Shown: positions 49,377 through 60,486 of the stretch, one piece after another
Numbering within the stretch: the stretch's first letter is position 1
How the letters are laid out: every line of letters begins with the position of its first letter
Assembly (NCBI GenBank): GCA_900239685.1
Contig: OENT01000156.1
Location: forward strand, 46,051 to 110,050
Reading direction: 5' to 3'
Length of the DNA: 64,000 nucleotides
Source: Rotaria macrura
Lineage: Eukaryota > Rotifera > Eurotatoria > Philodinida > Philodinidae
The notes under the pieces: model-generated
What the model was told of the DNA's origin: nothing
Seen by the model: the letters and a program-made list of their open reading frames with translations, nothing else
Databases searched by the model: none
Translations under genes and position numbers: made by a program

Positions 49377-51660
49377 ATGACTCCAACAGTAACAAGTACT
49401 GTATGTACGCGTCGCTCTCACCTCCCATTGATGAATGCAGGTAACGGAAATAATTTTTCATCAACTACAAGTGCTCCCAATACTTCATCATCAGATGAAC
49501 CTCAACGAAAAAAACGAAGAGTAAGATTGTACAAATAAATTCAGTAAATACATCTGTTGGTTTTAAAATTAGGATCGAGCTCTTCAAGACCTTGGTTTTG
49601 TCAATCCTGGCCCAAAGAATTTAGTCAATGTTGCTAATGTACCATCAAGACGTTTAAAAACTCGACAAGCATCTGCACAAGAAAAGCCAAAGTAACGAAA
49701 TATATATATATATGTAGACTTGTTGTTATTAAAGAGAGAGATTTTATAACTGTCATATAGACGATCGTGACTATGTTTGTTGAAATTTGACTAAGTGAGG
49801 CATATTTTATTCATGGATAAGAATTTTGTATCGAATACTATTTAACGATAACAAAAAAGTATTTTTACAGGGAACTCCAGATTTCATTTTGAAAACAGAT
49901 ACAAAAGATAAATTGTCATTTATGAATTTACACGATAACGAATATCAATAAAAAGTTGTGTTCGGGACGAGTTTTCTTTTCGGCGATTTTCTTTTTATTT
50001 AAATAACAAGATTTCTTGCTGCATTCGACACCATTAGAACGTCTATCTCTACCTGTGTACGACGCATATTTGATAAAAGACATTCGATAGAAAAATAGAG
50101 ACATAAGGTTGTATTTTATAATTTTTGTGAATCATTACAGCAGTACAACATAGTTGTTCTATATGCAAAGCAGTAGATATTACAAGAAATTCGAAATATA
50201 ATCTTTGTAAGTATCTGCGTTTTATCAATATTTATATTTTCTAAGTATTATTAATCGATACATATTGATCTGTGGTAGTATTCAAATGAAAATAGTCATC
50301 GATAAATTTCGAGTATTTCATAACGTTGGTTCTGCTTTTTAATAAAGAAAAAAATTTTGATGATGCAACAGTGAAAGCGGTAATCGAAATTTTCGTAATT
50401 TCAGAATATATTAAGTTGAAACGAGGATTCATGTGTAAAAAAAATCGAAGACATACAGAGCACAAATTCTTATAAGACATGGTAAAATTTCTATGTTGAA
50501 GTGTGTGTTTCGGTCTCCCATAGTTTAATTAGACATTTTTCTATGATGCCAACAATTCTTCTTTTTGAAGATAATTTTACATACGTATGTTTGAAAGATT
50601 ATTTTCTAGAATGCGTATCAATAAAGCTGGAAACAGTCAAGTTCTAATTCTAAAGACCTGTATGATAGACTCTATCTCACAAGAGAATACGACGAATGGT
50701 ATCAGATGTAGTCCGTTCAATTTTTTTCGGATTTAGAGTAGTAATATGACACTCGGTAAGACCTTCAAATCTAAATTCTATTTCATTTTCGAAAACCAGA
50801 GATATTTGTTAGTCAGTTTCTAATATGCATACACAATTGTTAGATTAAACGTCAACTCGATGAGTTCTGTCTCGAAATAATACATCAAAATTAAACAGAC
50901 AGTAATACTCTATTATCGAAAGTCATAACTGATTTGAATTTTGTGAAAATAGCTCGCACAGTTATCTTATTAGTTTGTCAATAGTATTGACTTAGAATAG
51001 TTTTAAAATAAATACTGTGGGTTACGCTCCAGAACATCTTCGTAAAAAAAACTTAAATACAATAATATTAACCAAGTCAACGAAATTCACGAGAAATTAT
51101 TTCTGTACAGCGCTGTACCTGAGCAGAATTACAACTATACATATTAAAACAATCTTTTTCAGAAAAGATAGAAGTATCTGTGAGCAAAGACCTTTTGTAA
51201 AATTGACGCAAGTCTTACGTGTCGGAAGACGATCATATAGCCGTCGTTCTACTGTAGCCAATAACTTTCTGTCAGAACTATATATCTGTATCACTCGTTA
51301 GATTTACCTCGTTCATTAAAATCTCATTTTTATAGTTACATCTTTTTATAAAATCTTTTACTAGTTTCGTTGTAATTCTAGTTCAAGTAAACCATTATAC
51401 GATGCGTCAGGTCTTCTTGTGTCTGATCAAATGGATCGATGTGATTGTAACCGTTTAACATGTCCAGGCTGTTTTCTACCTTGTACATCATGTCATTCAT
51501 CAAAATGTGGTCTCGAATGTCGTATGTATATGAACATATTTAGAAGTTTATTCTCTGACATTTACTTCGTTCTGTCTTTTCTTCCATAACAGGTAATCTT
51601 CGAACTTATACTTATGAATATCGCTTATATGGTACAAATAAAGAAATAACACAACAATAA
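49377..51660 (+). CDS. ARL14EP-like: ARL14 effector protein-like (ARF7EP_C domain), 156 residues, four exons
   Basis: Exons 49377-49520, 49573-49691, 51382-51521 and 51593-51660 join in phase (0,2,1). The N-terminus is Ser/Thr-rich and disordered, with a basic RKKRR cluster and RRLKTRQ. The C-terminal 60 residues carry the ARF7EP_C cysteine pattern: CDC, CPGCF, PCTSC, KCGLECR, followed by NLRTYTYEYRLYG. In animals this domain belongs to ARL14EP, an effector linking ARL14/ARF7 to myosin 1E on MHC-II vesicles in human cells and also found in nuclear complexes; the role here is inferred from the domain only. Intron 2 is about 1.7 kb and could hide a further exon. The N-terminal half is the least certain part. 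The start is preceded by an acceptor-like atttatag. Confidence 0.78.
49692..51381 (+). other. 1.7 kb intron of the ARL14EP-like gene
   Basis: Large intron between the basic linker exon and the zinc-binding exon. A 94-codon frame (51017-51301, +) with an Arg/Ser-rich tail lies in it, but no phase-consistent splice was found to include it. Confidence 0.45.
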
Positions 51661-51830
51661 TAATTCATTAAACGAAGTGCTTTTAAAAAGAACTAAAAGG
51701 AAACATTGTTTTCGAGTGCTTCATTGTATATAACAGCGTTTATTATTATAATATTTGTATATTTTCTGATTCATCAGAAACATCCGTAATTTTTTTAACT
51801 CATCATGGGTTAATAAATTTTGTATTTCTA

Positions 51831-51832
51831 GA
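51831..51832 (+). promoter_or_regulatory. Possible trans-splice or 5' UTR splice acceptor ahead of the forkhead gene
   Basis: The sequence tttgtatttctag ends at 51831, 29 bases before the forkhead ATG and 171 bases after the ARL14EP-like stop. Rotifers are known to use spliced-leader trans-splicing, so this could be the acceptor of a downstream cistron. A normal 5' UTR intron is the alternative. Confidence 0.35.
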
Positions 51833-51860
51833 ATTTAAAACGCTAAAAAAGTCAAGACCT

Positions 51861-53268
51861 ATGTTTGGACAAAAACCGCAACGTAAAAAGAAATCAGCAA
51901 GCAGCAAAGTGACCAATGACTTATTGGGAAGTAGTTTAACACCCATGGATTGGCTACCCATAATGCACATTGGTGAAAGCCCACTTCCAACATCGACAAT
52001 ACCTTTTAAAGAATCATTACAAAATTCGCCGCCACCACCGCCACCATCAACATCATCATTACCGATAACTTTACCAACAACTACAACACAGATTCATCAA
52101 AAACTAGAGCCAACTGATATTGAATTACCAACATCGACGACTCATTTAAAGCCGCCATATAGTTACGTGACATTAATTCGAAAAGCTATACTAAGTGCTG
52201 CTATGCAAAGAATGACTTTAAATGAAATTTATCAATGGATTATCGATTCATATCCATATTTTCGTACAGCGCCGCCAAAATGGAAGGTTTGATTCTAATA
52301 TTGATTTAATTTTTCTAATTTCAAATATGTATCATTCTATTTTGTTTTTATAAAGAATTCTATTCGACATAATTTATCATTGAATAAATGTTTCAAGAGA
52401 CTTCAAAGAAGCACAAATGATCCCGGCAAAGTAATGAAAGAAAAACGTGAATAATATTGATCTTACGTTCATATGTTTATGCTTCATGTTAGGGTTCTTA
52501 CTGGGCAGTAGATGAATCCAACGAAATGAACCATCAATCGAACTCTCGTAAACCAACAGTATGTACAAAAAAAGAAGCATAGGAATTTCTCTCATTAGTT
52601 ACGTTTAATTGATTTGAATAAGTTTAAAGCGCAACAATCAATATCAAATTTACCATCATCACCAACTAATATCAATAAAAAATCAACTGTTTTTCATGCT
52701 AATCATAATCCAATCATCTATACTGACATAAATAGCATTGATGGGCAATCACTGTTGACCGATGAATCCGATTCGACAATGCCATTTGCATCAACTGTAA
52801 AAAAAAGCAAAATGTTCTGAAACGAAAATTTAATCTGATTCTATATATAGTCTACATTAATTCATTTGGATGACTTCAATCTTGATATAGCGACTTCAAT
52901 TCCTCGATTTCCCGAGCAAATATCAGATGCTTCTTGTACCACATGGATCCCCAATTGTGGTACGTTATATATTGATGTTATAGATAGAAAAACAAAACAT
53001 TCACATTGAAATGTTGTTTAACACTAAAAAATTAAGTTTTTTTTATTTTAAGAAGCTTACAAAACCCTTCTTCCTATTTTCAATAGATAAATCAATAAGC
53101 AATGCTGTTATGACAAATTCTTGGATTCATGATATTTTTTCACATGGAGAACCAAATGGTTTTTTTGACAGCGTTAAATTGACATCAAGCACTGGAATCG
53201 ATTGGAATGATATTGATTTTAAACCTAATTGTGGTAAAAAGATTTCAAATTACATGAATTTTTCGTGA
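51861..53268 (+). CDS. Forkhead transcription factor, FoxJ2/3-like, 343 residues, six exons
   Basis: Exons 51861-52286, 52356-52430, 52493-52558, 52623-52796, 52851-52959 and 53087-53268 join in phase. The N-terminus is Pro/Thr-rich with a poly-Pro run. The forkhead domain (about residues 98-178) begins [15 protein letters not shown], continues [16 protein letters not shown], has the recognition helix [15 protein letters not shown] and ends [13 protein letters not shown]. The last motif is the FoxJ2/3 signature; LIRKAIL also recalls FoxP, so the subclass is moderately sure. It binds DNA in the nucleus. The C-terminal half is Ser/Thr/Asp-rich and ends in an acidic-aromatic stretch ([14 protein letters not shown]) that could activate transcription. 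Exon 4 may instead start at 52599, adding eight residues in frame. It lies 200 bp downstream of the ARL14EP-like gene, same strand. Confidence 0.85.
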
Positions 53269-54036
53269 AACACAATAGAAGATAATTCTTAACATATTCA
53301 AAGTGTCACCTTGGACTGCCTGAAACATGTTCTGAGCTCATATGGAATAAGATCGTATATCAAGAAGATATTTTTATGAGTCGAGAATAATGTGTCTATT
53401 CTGTTTCTAGAGAATTAGATGTAATCATGGTGATATAGCCGTTCAATAGAAGTTCATTGAATGCAAGAAAAAAACATTTATATAATTAGTAATGGAAAAT
53501 CTGAAGTCAGTTTCAGAATTTAATTATTAAGATATCTTACTAATCGGTATTGAGTTTTATGTACAATATACATATTGTATATCTCGATTTTCTTCGAAAA
53601 TGACTAACTTTTAAAAAGTAACATCAAGATTAATTCTTGATCTTGTTCCCTTATTTTCGCCTTTTCTTCATCATAACGAAGTTAGGTTGATTTGTGTCTA
53701 AAATAAGACTGCTATTATGCAGATATAGTCTTTTGGAAAATTGTCTTGATTTAAGATAAAAGAGAGAATTAAAATGTGAATAAGATCTAGAAACGGAAAT
53801 CAACCAACGCATTTTTCTATATCAAAATTAATATAATGGAATGAAGATTGCCCTGATTCATATGGTTTCAAATTTCTTCTTACAATCTTTCTATTTCATC
53901 AGTTCCGTATTCATTTCATGAAAGATCAGCACGTAATGGCTAATTGATGTGTAATATTTTAAAGGCGTAGTTCTACAGTTTTCATAGATCCTGAAAAATT
54001 TTCTAATGAGGAATGTCTGCTATAGATATGCATATA
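53269..54036. other. Intergenic DNA after the forkhead gene
   Basis: Presumed 3' UTR and spacer of about 770 bp. AT-rich, no coding or repeat signal seen. Confidence 0.4.
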
Positions 54037-54793
54037 TAACCCCTGTTGCAAAAGTCTTCGTAAAAAATATTCGTGCATTTTCCGGTCACTTAAAAGCAAC
54101 TTATGCGAATAAAAAGTAGTTAGTAACACTGAGAATTATCAACTCTTTCCGAATATGGACTCAGAAATGCTGGTTTTGCTTGTACTCGAGAATAGTGATG
54201 AAATATTTGAAAGGCCTAAAAAGTTAGTTTGGACAGAGAATGTTTTGCCCATTTTAAATATTGCGATTCGAGCTAAAATTTGAAACTTATATTGATATTT
54301 CAGTTGGTCGAACAACATTCACTCTACCAAATGCAGTACTTGACTTTCTTTTTGTCATCCGATAAAGTAACTAAATTTTCACTTTTCTATATCACCCTCA
54401 TTTCGGAAAAATCAATTTTCTGACGAAAGCGCGTTTTACGAAGAAAGTAGTTCTTGAGAAAATGCTTACATCTTCAAGCTATAGCTTAGTACGATGTCAA
54501 GTTCTTTAAAGTAGTGTTAGCTCTACAAAATTGGTGACTTCGCCAAATCTTGGCATCTTGACAAAGGGACTTATAAAAGTTAGTAAAAACCTTGTTTATT
54601 CACCGCCCAAAGTAATTTTTTAGACCCTTCGATAATTCCCTCTCTAGTCTCGTACAAAAATAAGCACCACTTTTCCGAGTCCATATTCGGAAAGGGGCTG
54701 ATAATTCTAAGTGTTACTTGCTGCTTTTTATTCGCATCAGTTGCTGTTATGTGGCCAGAAAAGTCAGCGAAGACTTTTGCAACAGGAGTTATT
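54037..54793. repeat. 757 bp inverted duplication with protein-like arms
   Basis: The left arm begins taacccctgttgcaaaagtc. The right arm, reverse complemented, begins taactcctgttgcaaaagtc. Arms extend about 200 bp (54037-54240 and 54590-54793) at roughly 75-80% identity, both containing tttccgaatatggactc and gcgaataaaaag. Read from the outside inwards, both arms give similar protein-like text (PVAKVF, FSGH, ANKK, LRII). The minus-strand arm is open (54810-54580); the plus-strand arm has stops. Either a MITE with long inverted repeats or an inverted copy of a gene fragment. No transposase and no clear target duplication. Confidence 0.65.
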
Positions 54794-56263
54794 ATCAAAA
54801 AAAAGTGCATCCATACAAATAGCTAGTTTCTATTTAAAATTTGTGAAATACTCACCGTTTGAATGAGACAACAAAGCTGAATCAGATCTTTAATATGAGA
54901 TCTTAATGAAAGATTCTCTCGAGTTCACATGAAAAGTTTAAGAAACAAGTGGAGGTGTTTTATTTGATTTAAAAGATTCGTCAAAAATTTGTCGGGAAAT
55001 TACAATAAATTGTTAACTATTTATGAATGACTAATCGTTTTTGCAACAAAGTCGTTTAGATGAATGACCTTTAGTTAACGATTCACATGCACTACTGATC
55101 ATTCAAAATTCATGATTTTGGCATAGGAGTATAGTTTCTGTTTTCGAAACTTAGTAGGATGACTTGAAAAAGATCCTTAGAACAAACTAGTATTAAAAGT
55201 TTGGTGCAGTTGTGTTTCGTCCTCACAGCTATGAAAGCTGCTCAACTCTACCTGGTTTCTATCGGAATCTTTTGAAAGTATCCATCGTTTTGATTTGAAA
55301 ATGGATATTAGTTGAATTTGTTATTCAAGAGTATAGATCTTTTCCATTTCTTTTTCTTGGCAAGGATTGAAAAACAAGGTCATCAGCTATCAAGTTTATA
55401 TTAATAGGAATCGGGTTTATTATAAATGAAACTTCGTATTCCGATTTGTTTACCAACAAAAAAAACTGTTCAAAAGCTTCAACTGGAAGACGTTGAGTTT
55501 TCTAAAATGTTCCATCATCTTCTTTGATATTCCAAACGGGTTAGACTATATCAATGTTTCAAACAGTACCAAATGAGAATTCATATTTCAATATGCAAAT
55601 AATAATGAGTAATGGATGAATTGATCTGTCATGATTATCTTATGATAAATATACGAAGCGTACACTAAGCTAATTATTAGTTTAAGAACTAACCACTGTG
55701 AATGCTTCAGCGCTTATTCAAATAGATAATAATATGTTGAGATTTGTTCTAGAGAAAAAATTACCCCATGCGACAACCTTACTTGACAGTTGAAGTAGTA
55801 GCAAGAAGAATGGTAGTAATGACAAATTAACAGAAACCCAGTACGATAGTGAAAATTTTTGAACAAGTAGTCAATTTTTCAGTTAGTAATGTAGAAAAAT
55901 AAAACAGCTGGTATCTCTACAGAAATATTATTTTCAGAAAATAGTTATAGTCTGAAAATCATGATTCAACATGTGGATGATGAAAATAAATATTTCAACC
56001 AGTGACAGTTAGTATTTTGTTTTTCGTGTTCATATCTCGTTCTTATTGTAATCGTTAGTTTCATTTAAACAATTGATTTAGATAAATTAATTTTCATATA
56101 AATATCGATTTCAAAAATCAGTTGTCTTCTCTTCTTTCATTTACTACTTTTATTTTGTTCAATATCTATCTATATATCTTGTAACATGATTAATCTGTGA
56201 AACTGTTTCGAGCGAAATTACAATAGAAAAAAAAATTTCTTATCTTGAAGAGGTCAATTGACG
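54794..56263. other. Intergenic DNA
   Basis: About 1.5 kb, AT-rich, with no supportable gene or defined repeat. The right end would contain the promoter of the small membrane protein gene. Confidence 0.4.
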
Positions 56264-56533
56264 ATGAATGTGAAGATTCTTTTATTCGCATTGTTCTCAA
56301 TAACTATTAATATATTTATTAGATTTTTATTCTATCTAGATGAAGCGATTACTACAAATCGATTACCCATTCCATGCAATGGAACAATATCAGAAACAAT
56401 GAACAACGTAATTCATATTCTTAAACTTTTCATTGCTATTAATTTTCTTTTCTATGTTCAATACATATTTCAGTTAAATGTTTTGCCTGTCGTAATCGAA
56501 GATGAAACCTTTGATTGGGAATCAATTACATAA
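56264..56533 (+). CDS. Small membrane protein, 89 residues
   Basis: An ATG-started frame with two hydrophobic segments, about residues 3-23 (ILLFALFSITINIF) and 52-72 (FIAINFLFYVQYIF), separated by a loop with an N-glycosylation-like NGT and one Cys, and an acidic tail (IEDETFDWES). The first segment could be an uncleaved signal anchor. No family is recognised. A single exon followed by AT-rich DNA. Moderate hydrophobic length and an organised charge pattern make it more credible than random frames, but conservation cannot be judged. Confidence 0.4.
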   Translation: MNVKILLFALFSITINIFIRFLFYLDEAITTNRLPIPCNGTISETMNNVIHILKLFIAINFLFYVQYIFQLNVLPVVIEDETFDWESIT

Positions 56534-57012
56534 TGTATGTATGTAGTTTACCATATATTTCAATACAAATATGGAAGACTTAATATTCTTGTGTTTTACC
56601 TATTGTTTCTTACCGTCCAAACACAATAGAATATGCTCAACAGTTTAATTAATAATTGTCATTCGTTGGATATATATATATGCCTACATATATAAATATT
56701 GTTTGACTAATGCAATAAGTTTTTTTTCCTCATATTGTACAGAATGAAAACTGATAAGAAAAGGACATTTCTTTGTAAGTGCATTTTACTTGATTGATGT
56801 CATCCATAAGAATATGTCGGTAATTAATTGAATTTCATTGTACAGTACTTGAGTTGTGTGTGCGTCTGTGTTTGTGTGTGCTGCTTGTTATAATCACTTG
56901 TTGTATTATACAAAAGAAAAACAGAAATGAATAGTTTTCTTTCAAATTACAATGCAGTTGTAGATTGTTTTGATCAAAATAAATAAATTTTCCGTTTTTC
57001 ATTTCACTCCAA
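56534..57012. other. Spacer before the CYTH-like gene
   Basis: About 480 bp with a short GT/TG-rich tract near 56850-56885 and otherwise AT-rich DNA. No gene seen; probable promoter of the downstream gene. Confidence 0.4.
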
Positions 57013-57639
57013 ATGGAATATCGTTTCTTTTATCCAATTGATGAACATATTATGAAGGCGAAATGGATGACACGAACCGATGTTGAAAATCGTACAGATA
57101 TCTATTTTGTTATACAATCAGGATTGAATGATTGTGATGATATTCATCTTGCATATGGTCTTAAATTGCGAAATACAAGATATCTTGAGCTTAAAATACG
57201 TGAAAAACGTTATTCTAATGGACAAGAATATTGGTCGAAGACAGTTCGTTCAAATATAAAACTTCATATTGATGACATGCATTCAATCGTAAAAATTTTG
57301 AAAAAATCCAATGAAGAAAAACTTATTGAACGACTGCTCACATCATCCGAACCGATTGTTTTTTGTTACATCACTAAATTTCGAAAACAAACGCACACAG
57401 CAGATAATATTACACAAGAATTAACTGGTTTACATTTAAAATTTATACGATCTAACGATCGATCACAGATTGGAAATGATTTATTCTTTGAAACAGTCTG
57501 TATTGAACAATCAGATTCACGATTAATAAATGAAAAACTTATTGAAAACTTATTAAACAATGATAAAACGATTTCTATTAATCCTATGGGTTATCCAGAA
57601 TTTTTATTCAGACAATATCAACAAATGATCCATCAATGA
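57013..57639 (+). CDS. CYTH-like conserved hypothetical protein, 208 residues, single exon
   Basis: An intronless frame starting MEYRFFYPIDEH. The order EYRFFYP, RTDIYFVIQ, then YGLKLRNTRYLELKIREKR, a charged middle, and a C-terminal PMGYPEFLF resembles uncharacterised CYTH-like proteins of bacteria and some invertebrates, in which a short EYRW-F motif precedes a GLK-R...LE-K-R strand pair. CYTH proteins form a beta-tunnel binding phosphates and metal ions, but I cannot see the full ExExK signature, so no activity is claimed. There is no signal peptide or membrane segment; it is likely cytosolic. Lack of introns among split neighbours could mean horizontal origin or retroposition. Confidence 0.65.
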   Translation: MEYRFFYPIDEHIMKAKWMTRTDVENRTDIYFVIQSGLNDCDDIHLAYGLKLRNTRYLELKIREKRYSNGQEYWSKTVRSNIKLHIDDMHSIVKILKKSNEEKLIERLLTSSEPIVFCYITKFRKQTHTADNITQELTGLHLKFIRSNDRSQIGNDLFFETVCIEQSDSRLINEKLIENLLNNDKTISINPMGYPEFLFRQYQQMIHQ

Positions 57640-59859
57640 AGACAAGAAATGAACTCGAATATATTCAATTTATTTTTCGATATATTTTATTCAATAAATT
57701 TGAGCATTTTCAATTAAGATTTATTCATTTGAAATTAAGAAAAAACATGAAAATTCTTTCATTAGTAAATGAAGAAAGTAGCAACAACTGCATTTGCTAC
57801 TAATTAAATTCGGCGACATTGAAGGGAATATTCAAGGCATGTTCTAATTACATGTTATTAGTTGTTGATCGTTAAAGGTTTCATTTTTATATCATAACAT
57901 TTTTGTAAAGGTAAGCAGTGATAAAATCATTGTTCGTTATCCTGTTCAATATTCTCTTTATATCTGTATTTGCTACAATTTACATTCATTTTTGAAAGAG
58001 TACATCAGGTTGCGATGACATCTATATTTTAATTATTAATATTGCTTTGCAGAAGAGATGAAGAATAAATTCAATACCTAGAAAAAATTCAAGTAAACGT
58101 AAGCATATATTTGTTGAAGGTTCTTCTTTTTAGAATAATTACAAATGAGTTTCGGTTCAAAACACCAATATTCGTCTGATAGGCGAATAATAAAGGCACT
58201 TTTAGAAGAAAAAACAAAAGAAGCAATTTTCTACGCTTAAGTTGTCTCAAGAATTCTGAATTGAATCATCAAAACACGAACAAAAAAAGCAGTAAGGTGA
58301 AAACATGTACCGTAGTTCCTGGCAAAGAGAAGGAATTATTATAGATAGAATATGACGGAAATCATCAAAATGTTGGCGAAAAACAAAATGTGTAAAGTGG
58401 GACTCACTACGTTTATAAAACGTTCAACATGGCAGTATGACACCATGATTTCAAATGTATTCGAAATTGTTTTGAGATATAAAAAGACATTTGGAAAACT
58501 GTTTATCAAAAATACAAAAACGAATTATTAATATTCATTAGAAACAAACCATAATGTTTGAATATTTAGAAAGATATATTGATGTAACTACGCCTTTCAT
58601 TTTTAACTGTGCAAAGAGTGTACCGATCTATTAATCATTCAGACATTTCTTGGGACATGTATATTTCTCAAGATTTGTATGTCACTAAATTCTTCTATGT
58701 ATATTATTGTTTAGAACTGCTTGACTTACGTTCATCTATTTAAAAAATTATCTTGACAATATAATCTGTAGATTAGCACGTATTAAGAAAAGACCGTCGA
58801 TTGAAAATATGTTCTTCTTCTTCGATAGTCCAAGACTATTTTCAGTTCTATGAGAAACATTTTTTGATGTACATACATGCTAGATACACATTTATTTTTA
58901 TCAAAAATTCTACGTAGAAACAGCGTTTTTCGATTAACATCTATTAAAATATCTATTGATCAGAATATATCTCTAGATCGTCTGATACTGAAATAAAGCT
59001 TTTCGATTGATTTTCTCTATTTGTCTGTCTAGTTTGGGTATTTTTTATAATAGTTAGTATAGATGTTTTACGGTATGATTAATCATTTAGTTTCATTTGA
59101 CTTAAACAAATAACAAAGACCAAAGTATTATTTCTAAATTGAAAGAAATCATGCATGATACTTTCTTATTATTCGAAATCCATAGATTTACTCGACATCA
59201 AAAGAGGAATGTGATGAGACTGAACATACAGTCAATGATCATGATAAAACACGTTCAGTTTTTCTAACAAATTTATCATTAGAAGAAAAAATAACTCTTA
59301 TTAATTAACGACGCTACGCTTTTGATGTATTTATGAGAAATTATTTTCGACATATCTAAAAAAAGAATCATTAATAATAATATATATTGTGATAACATGT
59401 CATTTGAAGTTTCGCGTTTCTAGACATTAAACAATTAATTTGACAGCAATTCATAATGTCGACATGTACAAATTAAACAGAAAAACAAATTCGAATTTCT
59501 TTTCCGCAAGCATTGCATCTTAAGAGATCAAATTTATGTTTATTATGATTATTCAACTACAAAATTTGAATCAAGTTCTTGATGTTGCTATTAAAAAAAA
59601 AGAAGACAAACAAAGAAATCAAAACTTACTTATCTAGAAGAACATAGATAGATGACTTTAATATATACAACAATCGTTTTTTTTTCTATATATGCGCATG
59701 TTATGTGTGATTTTTATTGAAATATTGAAGAATATGACAATTGTAGTTATGCTCGACATAAATGTATATTCAAATTAAAGTGAAAAATGTTTAGAATTAA
59801 ATAAGAGACATAGAGAGAGAGAGAGATCAAAGAAGGAAATGCTGGTGAAAAATTGTCGT
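57640..59859. other. Intergenic DNA between convergent genes
   Basis: About 2.2 kb between the 3' ends of the CYTH-like gene (+) and the cysteine-rich precursor gene (-). AT-rich; a (GA)n microsatellite lies near 59810-59825. No gene is supported. Confidence 0.45.
59811..59826. repeat. (GA)n microsatellite
   Basis: A run of seven to eight GA units just downstream of the cysteine-rich precursor stop codon. A similar run lies at about 61567-61582. Confidence 0.7.
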
Positions 59860-60486
59860 CTATGCTGAAGATAATATATCACTGCTGAGCATTTCAGTAT
59901 AGGTTCTCCACCAGCATTCTTTCGCATAATCAGTACTTGAACTTTGTGCATATATTGAACCAACCTAATTCGCAATTATGAAAAAAAATCGATGTAAAAA
60001 ATATGCTGTGCTTGTTATTCATCTTACCTGTTGGATTGGCATGCGGAAACAACTGTCAGCACAATCACACATAGGACCACAATTGTTTGTTGATCTTTTC
60101 TTGCGCTAAAGAGCAGTTATATTTACAATAGAATCTAGTACTGATTGTAAACGTACGCTTTCAATCGGATACTCTTCAACACAAGACTGACATGCTGCAA
60201 GACAGGCAATTTCGTCAGAACTTGGAGGTGGACTTGGTAATGCTGGTGCTACTGTCGTTGCACCGGAATTCCACATTATGTCTTGTTGTTTTTGTCCATC
60301 TACATTATATATAGCATTTGTCTCAGTATCAACTAATTTTCCCACAAGATTACGTAAGACACGGATCTGCTCGTTGTTTCGAGTAAATCGTTTTTGCTGG
60401 ACTTTGCGAAACTTATAATCATATTTGGCTAAAGCTATGCTTAAACCGATAAGCATAAAAAATACAACATGGGGAAGGCGGACCAT
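59860..60486 (-). CDS. Secreted eight-cysteine peptide precursor with RKKR cleavage site, 170 residues, three exons
   Basis: Exons 60486-60157, 60105-60028 and 59964-59860 join in phase 0. A clear signal peptide occupies residues 1-20 (VVFFMLIGLSIALA). A basic spacer and a Pro/Ser-rich linker follow. The cysteine region has C95, C99, C102, then the furin-type site RKKR at 111-114, then C119, C123, C125, C129 and C153. Eight cysteines would allow four disulfides, some across the cleavage site, as in two-chain hormones. The first triplet (ACLAACQSC) recalls eclosion-hormone-like peptides, but the rest differs, so this is a weak hint. Intron 1 is 51 nt (GTACGT...TTTAG); if kept, the frame meets TAG after 17 codons and the second half is lost. 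A strong acceptor (tactttag) precedes the start by about 25 bases. Role inferred: secreted signal or structural peptide. Confidence 0.7.

Noticed and set aside
60106..60156. 21-nt ultra-short intron (GTAAAT...TTTAG) in the cysteine-rich gene
   Set aside because: A 51-nt intron using the stronger upstream donor GTACGT and the same acceptor keeps the frame and has a normal length.
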